DNA of 64,000 nucleotides, taken from Bacteroidota bacterium (lineage in GTDB: Bacteria; Bacteroidota; Bacteroidia; AKYH767-A; OLB10). The position numbers and the translations under genes are program-made. The stretch's first letter is position 1, and every line of letters begins with the position of its first letter. Below, one piece after another: positions 9,092 to 17,634 of the stretch. The DNA is taken from assembly GCA_016713925.1 (NCBI GenBank), contig JADJOH010000007.1:731501-795500 (forward strand). Direction: 5' to 3'. The notes under the pieces were generated by a model. The model made no database searches, had not been told where the DNA came from, and worked only from the letters and a program-made list of their open reading frames with translations.

Positions 9092-9118
9092 AAAAAGGCT
9101 CTATCATGGAGCCTTTTT
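9092..9118 (+). terminator. Intrinsic terminator after the lipoprotein pair
   Basis: AAAAAGGCTC (9092-9101) pairs with GAGCCTTTTT (9109-9118) around a 7-base loop, ending in a T run. It lies 20 bp after the 9072 stop codon and may also act on the convergent PhoH transcript. Confidence 0.85.
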
Positions 9119-9154
9119 CTGTTTGTACAGTTTTGTGTTTTTAAAAAATACGGC

Positions 9155-10510
9155 CTATAGTAAATGACCTGCCAGATTAGATAATTCACTTCTTTCTCCT
9201 TTTTCGAGGGTAATATGGGAATACAATTCCTGATCCTTCATCTTGTCAATGATGGCACTCAACCCATTGCTATGTGAATCGAGGTAGGGAGTATCGATCT
9301 GGAAAATATCTCCCGTGAAAATAATTTTTGTCCCTTCTCCCGCTCTCGTGATAATGGTTTTTACTTCATGCGGTGTCAGATTTTGCGCCTCATCAATGAT
9401 AAAACAGATATTACTCAAACTTCTCCCTCTTATATAGGCCAGTGGAGTGATATGCAGTTTTTCATTTTCCACCATGTCGTTGATTTTCTGAAATTCCTTA
9501 TCCGTTTCCTTGTACTGACTTTGTATGAATTTCAGGTTGTCCCATAAGGGCTCCATGTACGGGTTAATCTTGGATTTAATATCTCCCGGCAAATAGCCGA
9601 TGTCCTTATTACTGAGAGGGACAATCGGTCGGGCCAGATAAATCTGCCGGTACCTGCTCTTTTGTTCCAGTGCAGAAGCCAACGCCAGTAATGTCTTTCC
9701 CGATCCTGCAACACCCATTACCGTAGAGAGCAAAATATTTGGATTTAATACAGAGTGAATGGCAAAGGCTTGCTCTGCATTGCGCGGACGAATTCCTGCC
9801 GCCGGCTCTTTCACTATCCTTTCAATTCTATCCGTGTGTGGATTGTACCAGGCCAATGCCGAACTGGTTTCTGTTTTACTTCTTAAGATGAAATAGTGGT
9901 TCTTTATCGGACGAACTTTAACAACATCCTTCCAGGCACACCAGCCATCCTGGTAGATTTTGTCAATGACTTTCTTTGTTGTGTTTTCAATGATGGACTT
10001 CCCTGTATAAAGGTCTTTGATGTCCTTCACCTTTCCGGTTTCATAATCCTCTGAAGCCAGGTTCAGGGAGCGGGCTTTCAGGCGAAGGTTGATGTCCTTA
10101 CTGACCAGAACCACACGACGTCCGGGATTTTCTTCCTGCACACTTAACGCGGCATTGATGATACGATGGTCTGCTTTTCGTTCGCCAAAAACAATATCTG
10201 CATCAATAGTGCTGCTTTTTTCATGCATCAGCACTTTGAACTTTCCTTTTGTGGGTCCATTTAGCGGTATCCAATCCTGCAGTGAGAAACTCGCAGAGAG
10301 GCGATCGATAGACCTGATAAATTCTCTTGCTTCGTAATTGATGACATCATTCCCTTTTTTGAAGCGATCTATTTCTTCGAGGACGGTGATAGGAATGGCA
10401 ACATCATGTTCTTTAAAATTAAAGAAAGCATTGTGATCAAAAAGTATCGCTGACGTGTCAAGGACAAATATTTTACGGTCTTTATTTTTAATGGCGGGGG
10501 CCTTAGGCAT
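9155..10510 (-). CDS. PIN-PhoH fusion protein (PhoH2 type)
   Basis: A 451-residue protein. The N-terminal PIN nuclease domain (residues about 13-145) keeps the acidic cluster (D18 in FVLDTS, E45/E46 in VLEEIDRF, D139 in VSKDINLR). The C-terminal PhoH/RhlB-like P-loop ATPase has Walker A GVAGSGKT at 266-273, Walker B in FIIDEAQNL, and the family motif TGDIFQID. PhoH2 proteins in other bacteria are ATP-dependent RNA helicase/ribonucleases; here the same activity is inferred. It is monocistronic, and the N-terminal PKAPAIKNK is basic. Confidence 0.92.
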   Translation of the reverse strand: MPKAPAIKNKDRKIFVLDTSAILFDHNAFFNFKEHDVAIPITVLEEIDRFKKGNDVINYEAREFIRSIDRLSASFSLQDWIPLNGPTKGKFKVLMHEKSSTIDADIVFGERKADHRIINAALSVQEENPGRRVVLVSKDINLRLKARSLNLASEDYETGKVKDIKDLYTGKSIIENTTKKVIDKIYQDGWCAWKDVVKVRPIKNHYFILRSKTETSSALAWYNPHTDRIERIVKEPAAGIRPRNAEQAFAIHSVLNPNILLSTVMGVAGSGKTLLALASALEQKSRYRQIYLARPIVPLSNKDIGYLPGDIKSKINPYMEPLWDNLKFIQSQYKETDKEFQKINDMVENEKLHITPLAYIRGRSLSNICFIIDEAQNLTPHEVKTIITRAGEGTKIIFTGDIFQIDTPYLDSHSNGLSAIIDKMKDQELYSHITLEKGERSELSNLAGHLL

Positions 10511-10654
10511 AGAGGGGTGAGGGTTTCTCCGAATTTAACGGAGGATTAAACCCAACTGTACTCAGCTATCGAAAAGTTAATCTACATACGGGTGTTAATA
10601 ACCCTAAATCTAAAATGCTGAAAGAGAAAAGATAGTGAGAATGCAGCTCAAAAA

Positions 10655-11302
10655 TCAGAACCAGCCTTGTTTCAGTGCGTATTTCATAAGGCCTACCACA
10701 TTCTTGGAACCGGTTTTTGCAAATAGTGATTTTCGGTAAGTCTTGACCGTATTTTCCGAAATATTCAATTTATCAGCGATTTCCTGAGAGCTGTATTCTT
10801 CGTAGATAAGTTTAATGATGACTTTCTCCCGTTCATGCAATTCGCTGATATCTAATCCCGGTTCCTTATGCATAAATTCTGCTGAACGGTAAAGCATCTT
10901 TCCAACTAACTCCGGGGAGAAAAACATTTTCCCGTCCATTACGCTGGAAATAGAAAGTTCCAGTTCCGGCTTGGTTACACTTTTGAGCAGATAGCCCTTT
11001 GCACCAATATCCAGCATGAGTTCAATATGCCATTTATCTTCGAATGAAGTGATGGCAATGATTTTAATGTCCGGTTTTTTTTGAAGCAATTGTGTTGCGC
11101 ATTCTATTCCATTTAAAACCGGCATATGAATATCCAGCAGCACAAGATCAATAGCCTTTACATCACAAAACTGAAGTACTTCTTGTCCATTATTGGCTTC
11201 GTAAATTTCATTGATAAAAGAGCAATCACTCAATGCAGTTTTTAAACCTTGCCTGAATAAGGGATGGTCGTCTGCTATCAATAGGTTGATGGGGTTTTTC
11301 AT
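10655..11302 (-). CDS. NarL/FixJ-type response regulator
   Basis: A 215-residue regulator with a receiver domain (acidic pair D11/D12, phosphoacceptor D57 in LVLLDIHMP, switch Thr in IIAITSFED) and a C-terminal LuxR-type helix-turn-helix (about 150-212) with recognition-helix segment LNISENTVKTYRKSLF. Its ATG overlaps the histidine kinase stop in an ATGA (11299-11302), so the two form a coupled two-component system. Targets are unknown; the kinase and the membrane protein upstream define the likely signal input. Confidence 0.92.
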   Translation of the reverse strand: MKNPINLLIADDHPLFRQGLKTALSDCSFINEIYEANNGQEVLQFCDVKAIDLVLLDIHMPVLNGIECATQLLQKKPDIKIIAITSFEDKWHIELMLDIGAKGYLLKSVTKPELELSISSVMDGKMFFSPELVGKMLYRSAEFMHKEPGLDISELHEREKVIIKLIYEEYSSQEIADKLNISENTVKTYRKSLFAKTGSKNVVGLMKYALKQGWF

Positions 11303-12060
11303 AGATATTGAAAGCCGTCAATAGGTATTGTTATCACCGCTTCGAAACCATCTCCGGTATTCTCCTTAATTTGCACTTTACCATGCAGATGTTCCGCTCT
11401 CGTATTGATATTAGAGAGGCCCATTCCTTTTTTTTCATTTTCATTCAATAACCCTTTTCCGTTATCATGATAGCGAAGGCTGATCGTTTTATTGTCATTA
11501 ATGAAAGAAAGGTGGATCTCGGTTGCACCTGAATGTTTTAGGGTGTTATTTACAAGTTCCTGAATCATTCGAAAGATATTTAGTTCGGCAAAATAGGGGA
11601 GGCGACCTTCCATATTTTCTGTGTTAAAAATAAATCTTTTGTTATAAACGGTTTCAATATTATACTGAAGTTTATCCAGCTCATAAATTAATCCGTAACG
11701 TTCCAGATCATAGGGGACAAGATTTCTGCTGATGATGCGTACATCCTGACTGATCTCTTCAATAAGTTGTTGAATTTGTTTTGATTTTTCGACATGCTCT
11801 CCGCTTATTTTACCTGAAAGTGATTCATGTTCCAGACGTAAAGCTGAAATTTTCGCACCTAAACCATCATGAAGATCCATCGCCAATCGTTCTCTTTCCC
11901 CTTCCTGAGCCTTTAACATAGCCTGAAGCAATTCAGAACGGCGATTAATGTTTGTCAGATTGTTCTTATACACTATATAGAGTAAAAATAGGGCAAGACT
12001 CAGAAAAGCAATACAAAGGAAGATAATTACTGAAGTGAAGTGGATGGTTTGGGCAAACAC
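11299..12060 (-). CDS. HisKA_3-type sensor histidine kinase
   Basis: 253 residues from a GTG start. One TM segment (about 9-31) is followed by a short linker and a HisKA_3 dimerisation domain with phosphorylated His64 in RLAMDLHDGLGAKISAL. The HATPase_c domain has N-box QELVNNTLKHSGATE and G-boxes HDNGKGL and GMGLSNINTRAEHLHG. There is no periplasmic sensor domain, so sensing must come through the membrane or a partner. The start lies 34 bp inside the 3' end of the upstream membrane-protein gene, implying tight coupling with it. Confidence 0.9.
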   Translation of the reverse strand: MFAQTIHFTSVIIFLCIAFLSLALFLLYIVYKNNLTNINRRSELLQAMLKAQEGERERLAMDLHDGLGAKISALRLEHESLSGKISGEHVEKSKQIQQLIEEISQDVRIISRNLVPYDLERYGLIYELDKLQYNIETVYNKRFIFNTENMEGRLPYFAELNIFRMIQELVNNTLKHSGATEIHLSFINDNKTISLRYHDNGKGLLNENEKKGMGLSNINTRAEHLHGKVQIKENTGDGFEAVITIPIDGFQYL

Positions 12061-12667
12061 CGGAAGGCCTTTAATAAGAGTAAGGTGGTTAATATATGTA
12101 CAATAATATGAAAATTCGACATCATGTTCGTAATCTGCGGCCCCGCTGATTGCGTAATTCCCATTGTAGTGAGAAGAATGGTACTTACCGAATAATAAAT
12201 AAGGAAGGAGGCCGAAATCCAGAACTGCGGTAAATGCACCACGGGTGTATAACTCTCTAAACTCAGTTTATACAGGTAGATAATGTTAACAAATAATACA
12301 ATAATTCCCCGAGCAGAACCGAATAGTCAGCAAAGGCGGAATAAAAACCAGTAATAAATATATTCTCAAATAACCAAAATAAAAAAAAGGCAGCGGACAG
12401 GTAGTGAATTAAATTCGAAAACTTGGAAGGGCTGATCCAGCTGCCTATTAAAAAGAGTACAAGGGGTGTTTCAACTAAAGTAAAGAGGTTATAACTGATA
12501 ATGTTTGATTTGAAATAATGTATGGTGACTAGAGAACTAATATCGGCTATCAAACTTGCTATAAGAAGCATTACTAATAATTGCAATTTTGAATCTTTAA
12601 TTTCCTGCCATAATAATACACCGGTTAATAAAACAATCAGTGTGGTGGCGGTTAATGCATAGACCAT
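12027..12667 (-). pseudogene. About seven-TM membrane protein of a two-component operon, frameshifted
   Basis: Two frames join near 12307 at a run of four bases (GGGG on the minus strand). The frame from 12667 reads to YSVLLG, then continues in the -1 frame as GIIVLFVNIIYLYKLSLESY through to KAFRCLPKPSTSLQ. One added base gives 642 bases (213 residues) with about seven hydrophobic segments. No family was recognised. It overlaps the histidine kinase by 34 bp and is followed by the response regulator, so it may supply the sensing domain that the kinase lacks (inference). A read error is as likely as a real mutation. Confidence 0.7.
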
Positions 12668-12690
12668 TGCGTATTTATATTTGTTCCTGA

Positions 12691-12984
12691 TTATAAGCCA
12701 CTATTCTGGTCACAGTTTGCAGGACACCGTGAGGCATGATTCATCACTACGTCGGTGATATCTCTCCCTTCACTATTTGTGGCCACCAGCACCGCTTGCA
12801 AAGATCCATCAGGTTCTCTTCCTAAATATACGCGTAAACCTGCAACATCGTCCTGAGCAAACAGTTCGGTAATGGCACTTCGTTCAAATTTGAACGCTCT
12901 AATTGTTTCATCGGATACAGAATCTCTATACCTTGAGGTAAGTGTTTTGGCATCGTTTAATTTGATACTATGTTGGTCCGGCAT
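12691..12984 (-). CDS. Conserved-looking small protein of unknown function
   Basis: 97 residues, soluble, no signal peptide. Visible features are an acidic/basic N-terminal helix (LTSRYRDSVSDETIRAF), a central beta-type stretch (GLRVYLGREPDGSLQAVLVATNSEG) and a C-terminal pair of cysteines (SRCPANCDQNSGL) that could bind metal or form a disulfide. It lies 23 bp upstream of the frameshifted membrane-protein gene on the same strand and may be first in that operon. The phased palindromes at 13046-13124 lie just upstream. No function assigned. Confidence 0.6.
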   Translation of the reverse strand: MPDQHSIKLNDAKTLTSRYRDSVSDETIRAFKFERSAITELFAQDDVAGLRVYLGREPDGSLQAVLVATNSEGRDITDVVMNHASRCPANCDQNSGL

Positions 12985-13045
12985 ATTTTTATTTTTTTCA
13001 AAGTAATGCTGACTTTTTAACTAAAACAATAGCGCAACTCATTTT

Positions 13046-13124
13046 CATCCTAAAGGGTGTGAAATTTCATCCTAAAGGGCGATTCTCTCACCCTAAAGGG
13101 CGAATTCTCTCACCCTAAAGGGTG
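13046..13124. repeat. Four phased CCTAAAGGG palindromes
   Basis: CATCCTAAAGGG starts at 13046 and 13068, and CACCCTAAAGGG at 13089 and 13111, so the units are spaced 22, 21 and 22 bp. The last is a near-perfect palindrome, CACCCT-AA-AGGGTG. They sit in the divergent spacer between the 12984 gene (minus) and the BatA-like gene (plus). The spacing is about two helical turns, as expected for operator sites on one face of the DNA. Confidence 0.8.
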
Positions 13125-13267
13125 AAAGAAAGTATCCCTGAAGTTGAAATCTGAAGCAGTATGCCCTCCGTTTTCGGCTGAAATAGAGAATAATTTTGAC
13201 CTTTAATGAAATTTTGAAGAGCTTATTGGCCAGCAATTGCCTATTTTTGCGAAGAAGCTATCAAACT

Positions 13268-15328
13268 GTGATTCATTTCCTGGCACCTCAATATCTCTAC
13301 GGACTCCTGCTCCTTGCCATTCCGGTTATTATTCATTTATTTAACTTTAGAAGATATAAGAAAGTCCTTTTTACCAATGTTCGCTTTCTTCAGGAACTCA
13401 AAGAGGAAACCTCCCGTGTTAGCAAATTAAAGCATCTCCTCATCTTGTTATCACGGTTGCTGGCATTGCTCTTTTTAATACTGGCATTTGCTCAGCCATT
13501 TATTCCTTCCGGTCAGGCAGCGCAAGGCAGAACGGATGAGCCGGTTTCTGTGTTTATTGATAATTCATTCAGCATGGATGCGGTTTCCAGTCAGGGTACA
13601 TTGCTGGAGATGGCCCGTCTGAAAGCAAGGGAAGTGATCCGTTCTTACCCGGCCTCTACACGTTTTCAGGTGCTGACCAACGACTTTGAAGCCTTTCAGC
13701 AGCGGTTGATTAGCAGAGATGATGCAGTGGATGAAGTGGACCGTATTAAATTATCTCCCGTCAGCCGTCGTTTGAGTGAAGTGGTGTTAAGGCAGAAGGA
13801 AGCTTTTAGTTCGGCATCGTCCGCCAACGGTACTTCATATATTATCAGTGACTTTCAGAAAAGCACGGCGGACTTTAATGTAGTAAAACAGGATTCGTCG
13901 CTGAATATTACCTTAGTGGCATTGCCGCTGCAGGAAACGGCCAACGTATTTATTGATTCCTGCTGGTTGAGTAGTCCGGTCGTTCAAATCAATCAGCCCG
14001 CTGAATTAAGCGTCAGAATACGGAACAGCAGTGAGAAAGATGCGGAAAATGTGCCGGTACGTTTGCTGTTAAATGGTTCACAAAAGGCAGTGGCCTCTCT
14101 GAGCATCCCCTCCGGCCAATCTGTGAGTACAACCTTTAGTTTTACCATAAGTCAGCCGGGTTGGCAGAAAGCGGAACTCAGCATCACGGATCACCCGATT
14201 ACTTTTGACGATAGCTATTTCTTTTCTTTTGAAGTCAGAGAGAAATTGAATGTGCTCGCTGTTTACGAGGGGAATCCTTCGCCTTATCTCCCCGCCTTGT
14301 TCAGCAATGATCCTTATTTCAATTACAGTAGCTCAGGCATTGGCAATGTGGATTATTCCGGATTTGCAAAGCAGGATCTGATTGTGGTGGATGACATCTC
14401 CACTTTTTCCAGTGGACTTTCAGATGAACTCAAAAAATATATCGATGCCGGTGGTTCCCTATGTCTGTTTCCGGATTCGGCAGCTGAACTAAATTCCTGG
14501 CGGTTGTTTTTGAATTTAGTAGGTGCGGATGGCATCACCGGATTGAATACGAATGCCGATAAAGTGGTGCAGGTGGAGATGCAACATCCATTGTTTGATG
14601 GAGTTTTTGATCCCCAAAAAATGAAGGAAGGCAAGATAGATTACCCTTCCGCGATGAAGTATTTTGAGTTGGCCACGGTCTCGCAAAGCAGGAAACAAGT
14701 GCTGATGAAGTTACAGGGAGGCGCTTCGTTCCTTTCCTATTATCCGGCAGGACGTGGGAATGTTTATCTTTTTGCTGTACCACTGAGTCCGGGTTTCAGT
14801 AACCTCTCCCGTCATGCCATCTTCGCTCCCTTGTTATATAGAATGGCTGTGCTGAGTGTAAAACCTTTTGCATTTGCCAACACGCTGGGACGTACGGAGC
14901 CCATTGTTTTGAATACTGCTCCTCCGGGTGGTGATGAAGTTTTTCATTTGGTAAATAAGAAGTTGAATTCCGACATCATTCCTGGTGTGAAAATGATGAA
15001 TAGTGGTTTGCTGATTGATGTGGGTGAAGAAATAACATCGTCCGGACACTTTGAACTGATGAAGGGAAATGTGGTGAATGCCGTGTTGGCTTTCAATTTT
15101 GACAGGAACGAATCATTGATGACATTTTTTACAGAGGATGAAATCAGTCAGGAGCTTTCCAATGCCGGCCTCAGCAATTGGACCCTCCTGAAGTCGACGG
15201 TGCAGGATGTCGGGAAAACATTATCCGTGTTAAACAAAGGATTTTCACTCTGGAAATATGCCATTGTCCTCGCGTTATTATTTTTACTGATGGAAACATT
15301 ACTCATTAGATTCTGGAAAACTGCATGA
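13268..15328 (+). CDS. BatA-like protein with N-terminal double-TM domain and VWA
   Basis: 686 residues from the GTG at 13268, chosen because IHFLAPQYLYGLLLLAIPV is the family's typical beginning; an in-frame TTG at 13196 would add a non-conserved 24 residues. The N-terminal two-TM anchor domain (IPVIIHLFNFRRYKKVLFTN, second TM about 60-80) precedes a von Willebrand A-like domain with MIDAS start FIDNSFSM, a Cys-poor extracytoplasmic region (DUF4159/CARDB-like) and a C-terminal TM (WKYAIVLALLFLLMETLLI). This is the BatA-domain family common in Bacteroidota. It ends in ATGA overlap with the dihydroorotase-like gene. Confidence 0.85.
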   Translation: MIHFLAPQYLYGLLLLAIPVIIHLFNFRRYKKVLFTNVRFLQELKEETSRVSKLKHLLILLSRLLALLFLILAFAQPFIPSGQAAQGRTDEPVSVFIDNSFSMDAVSSQGTLLEMARLKAREVIRSYPASTRFQVLTNDFEAFQQRLISRDDAVDEVDRIKLSPVSRRLSEVVLRQKEAFSSASSANGTSYIISDFQKSTADFNVVKQDSSLNITLVALPLQETANVFIDSCWLSSPVVQINQPAELSVRIRNSSEKDAENVPVRLLLNGSQKAVASLSIPSGQSVSTTFSFTISQPGWQKAELSITDHPITFDDSYFFSFEVREKLNVLAVYEGNPSPYLPALFSNDPYFNYSSSGIGNVDYSGFAKQDLIVVDDISTFSSGLSDELKKYIDAGGSLCLFPDSAAELNSWRLFLNLVGADGITGLNTNADKVVQVEMQHPLFDGVFDPQKMKEGKIDYPSAMKYFELATVSQSRKQVLMKLQGGASFLSYYPAGRGNVYLFAVPLSPGFSNLSRHAIFAPLLYRMAVLSVKPFAFANTLGRTEPIVLNTAPPGGDEVFHLVNKKLNSDIIPGVKMMNSGLLIDVGEEITSSGHFELMKGNVVNAVLAFNFDRNESLMTFFTEDEISQELSNAGLSNWTLLKSTVQDVGKTLSVLNKGFSLWKYAIVLALLFLLMETLLIRFWKTA

Positions 15329-16590
15329 ACGTACTCATCAAGAATGTAAAAATCAACGACCCTGCCTCAGGTTTGAATGGTAAAACAGGAGATGTGTTGA
15401 TTCAAAATGGCCGCTATCATAGCTTCGGTAAATCGCTGAAGGCAGAGAAAAATGTGCGCGTGATTGATGGTGACGGTGGAGTGCTGAGTCCGGGTTGGTT
15501 TGATATGCGCGTGTATTTTAAAGAGCCGGGAGAAGAACAGAAGGAGACTATACGGACAGGACAAGATGCCGCCGCGAAGGGTGGATTTACCGGAGTCCTC
15601 TTAATGCCTTCTACTCATCCTCCCTTGCAATCGAATGCTGATATTTCCTTCGTGAAGCGGCAGGCGATGGATCATCCGGTAGAGGTGTATCCCGCGGGTG
15701 TGTTGACCGAGAACAGAGAAGGAAAAGATCTTTCCGGAATGTATGATATGAAGCTCAGCGGTGCTGTTGCCTTTACAGATGATAAAAGAGCGGTTTCCAA
15801 TGCCGGAGTGATGTTACGCGCGATGCAGTATGCAGGAAACGTGGGTGCACCGGTGATTGCTTACGCGGATGATGCAGGACTGACCGCTAAGTTGCAAACG
15901 AATGAAAGTCCTGTCACCACCCTGCTTGGTTTTAAAGGGATGCCTGCCATTGCAGAGGAGATGGCGATACAAAGAGATTGCAGTCTTGTAGCCTATTCAG
16001 GACAAAAATTACATATTAGCGGAGTAAGTACAAAGGAGGCGGTTGCTGCCCTGCGCGAAGCGAAGAAAAATAAATTGCCGGTAACAGCAGAAGTATACGT
16101 GTATCATCTCTTACTCGATGATACCGGACTCAATAGTTTCGACAGTAACTTTAAAGTGAAGCCACCCTTGCGTGCACCCGAGGATGGCATTGCATTACGA
16201 AAGGCGGTATTGGACGGAACCATTGATGTGGTCTGCAGTGATCATTGTCCGGAAGATCTGGAGTCGAAAGATGTGGAGTTCGATTATGCGGCAAACGGCA
16301 TGATCGGTCTGGAGAGTTTTTATGGTGTACTTCAGGAATCTTTTAAAGGAAAATTAAATGATGAACGATTGTATGATTTACTGGTGCTGAATCCACGAAA
16401 AATATTAGGGCTGGAAGTGCCATCCATTCAGGAGGGAACTACAGCAAATTTCACGATCTATCATCCATCACTCAAATGGAAGTTTACAAAGGACGGCATT
16501 GCCTCAAAATCCGTTAACACCCCTTTTTTAGAGAAAGAATTTACCGGGAAAGTGTTGGCTTGTGGGAATGGTGGGGTAGTGGTGGGGTGA
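15325..16590 (+). CDS. Dihydroorotase-family protein lacking metal ligands
   Basis: A 421-residue amidohydrolase of the type I dihydroorotase family (PGWFDMRVYFKEPG, KGGFTGVLLMPSTHPP, CSDHCPED). The usual DxHxH motif is D60-M-R62-V-Y64, so both binuclear-zinc histidines are gone. The later ligand His in HAED is Y180 (VIAYADD). H230 (KLHISGVST) and D306 (CSDHCP) remain. Non-catalytic dihydroorotase homologues are known as structural partners of aspartate carbamoyltransferase; that role is possible here but no pyrB is adjacent. It overlaps the BatA-like gene by 4 bases. Confidence 0.85.
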   Translation: MNVLIKNVKINDPASGLNGKTGDVLIQNGRYHSFGKSLKAEKNVRVIDGDGGVLSPGWFDMRVYFKEPGEEQKETIRTGQDAAAKGGFTGVLLMPSTHPPLQSNADISFVKRQAMDHPVEVYPAGVLTENREGKDLSGMYDMKLSGAVAFTDDKRAVSNAGVMLRAMQYAGNVGAPVIAYADDAGLTAKLQTNESPVTTLLGFKGMPAIAEEMAIQRDCSLVAYSGQKLHISGVSTKEAVAALREAKKNKLPVTAEVYVYHLLLDDTGLNSFDSNFKVKPPLRAPEDGIALRKAVLDGTIDVVCSDHCPEDLESKDVEFDYAANGMIGLESFYGVLQESFKGKLNDERLYDLLVLNPRKILGLEVPSIQEGTTANFTIYHPSLKWKFTKDGIASKSVNTPFLEKEFTGKVLACGNGGVVVG

Positions 16591-16649
16591 GAGGGAATAG
16601 TTGGCTTGTTGTTTTTCAATCATTTTCCATTGAAAGCATTTCTAAAAGG

Positions 16650-16755
16650 CCTCCGGAAAAATAAGGTTTTGCATCTACCCGGAGGTTGAGATTTTTACCA
16701 CAATATTTGATTTGAAAAACTAAAGATTGATAAACAATAATTCCGATAGCTATCG
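16650..16755. other. Hairpin and palindrome in the 16.6-16.8 kb spacer
   Basis: CCTCCGG (16650-16656) pairs with CCGGAGG (16679-16685) across a 22-base loop. A perfect 12-bp palindrome, CGATAGCTATCG, lies at 16744-16755. The spacer separates the convergent dihydroorotase-like and lipocalin-like genes, so the first hairpin may terminate transcription. The rest of the spacer shows nothing else. Confidence 0.5.
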
Positions 16756-16836
16756 CGATGTCTTTGGAGCACAGCTTGCCAGGCTATAGAGGGAAAAACC
16801 CGCTTTTTGGATAGGAACTGCTATATCGAGTGGTTC

Positions 16837-17334
16837 TCACTTTTCCAATTTTTTAAATTTCCTTTGTCTTTCTTCACGTTCTAATAAAATTAATTTATTT
16901 TCAGTCAGCTCGACAACTTTATCTGTGATTATTTCATAATACTCTCCATTTTCATCTTGCTTAGCGTGTCCATGGTCAATTAGATATTTTGCAGCTAAAC
17001 TGTATGGTTTTTCGTAATACAAAAAATGTATAATGGCATTTTTTTCTATGTCAAAATACCATTTACCATTGTCTGTGTTTGCTGGTGTAAACTGTTTAGA
17101 ATAAGTTCCGTCAGCTCTATAAGTTAATAAAGGACCTTTAGGAATTTCAAAGCCATATTCGTTTTTAATTGTGTCAACCTTGTTGTTATAGTTGTCACGA
17201 AGCTCAACAAAATCCCATGACCCTATTAATTCTTTTTTTAAACTATCTACTTTTTCAGTTTGTCCAAATAATGGGAAACTTACAGTAAATGTCAATAGCA
17301 AGTAAATTCCCTTTTTGAAGATCATTTTTGTCAT
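16837..17334 (-). CDS. Secreted lipocalin-like protein, function unknown
   Basis: 165 residues with a signal peptide (to about residue 24, LFGQ). The mature part begins with LIGSWDFVEL, the opening typical of small lipocalin-like beta-barrels (DUF4488/lipocalin_5 style), followed by LTYRADGTYSKQF and GKWYFDIEKNAIIHF. It ends in a charged helix (LLEREERQRKFKKLEK). Probably periplasmic. It is the last of a row of single minus-strand genes divided by related repeats. An alternative start is Met4. Confidence 0.65.
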   Translation of the reverse strand: MTKMIFKKGIYLLLTFTVSFPLFGQTEKVDSLKKELIGSWDFVELRDNYNNKVDTIKNEYGFEIPKGPLLTYRADGTYSKQFTPANTDNGKWYFDIEKNAIIHFLYYEKPYSLAAKYLIDHGHAKQDENGEYYEIITDKVVELTENKLILLEREERQRKFKKLEK

Positions 17335-17368
17335 AGTGCTATTTCTTTGTAGTTTTAAAGTAGGGTAA

Positions 17369-17538
17369 AACGCGTCCCCGGCCTTGCCACCGTGTCAGCT
17401 TTCCGGGATAATAAAGATAGGGGAGGGTGTGCATATAACCAAATTACTTCGGATGACTTTAACACGCGCCCAATAAACCCCGAAGTGAAATATTGGGAGT
17501 TCCGAGGTCTTTTAGGGGTATGGCGGCAAGGACGCGTT
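17369..17538. repeat. 170-bp foldable repeat element, copy A (attC-like)
   Basis: The ends are inverted repeats: AACGCGTCC-CCGGC-CTTGCC (17369-17388) against GGCAAGGACGCGTT (17525-17538), with 5 unpaired bases in one arm. Inside are ACTTCGG...CCGAAGT and CCCAATA...TATTGGG pairs. The 17401-17452 part (ccgggataataaagatagg...aaccaaattacttc) recurs near 19790 and 37231. Terminal complementarity with extrahelical bases and position after each gene recall integron attC sites, but no integrase was seen. Confidence 0.7.
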
Positions 17539-17634
17539 AGTGACAGTTTATACGTCAATCATAGTTCAAAGGAGGTAGGATAAAGGATTTCTTTTTATTA
17601 TCCATTTCAAATATTCCAATAGCACCATGTCGAT

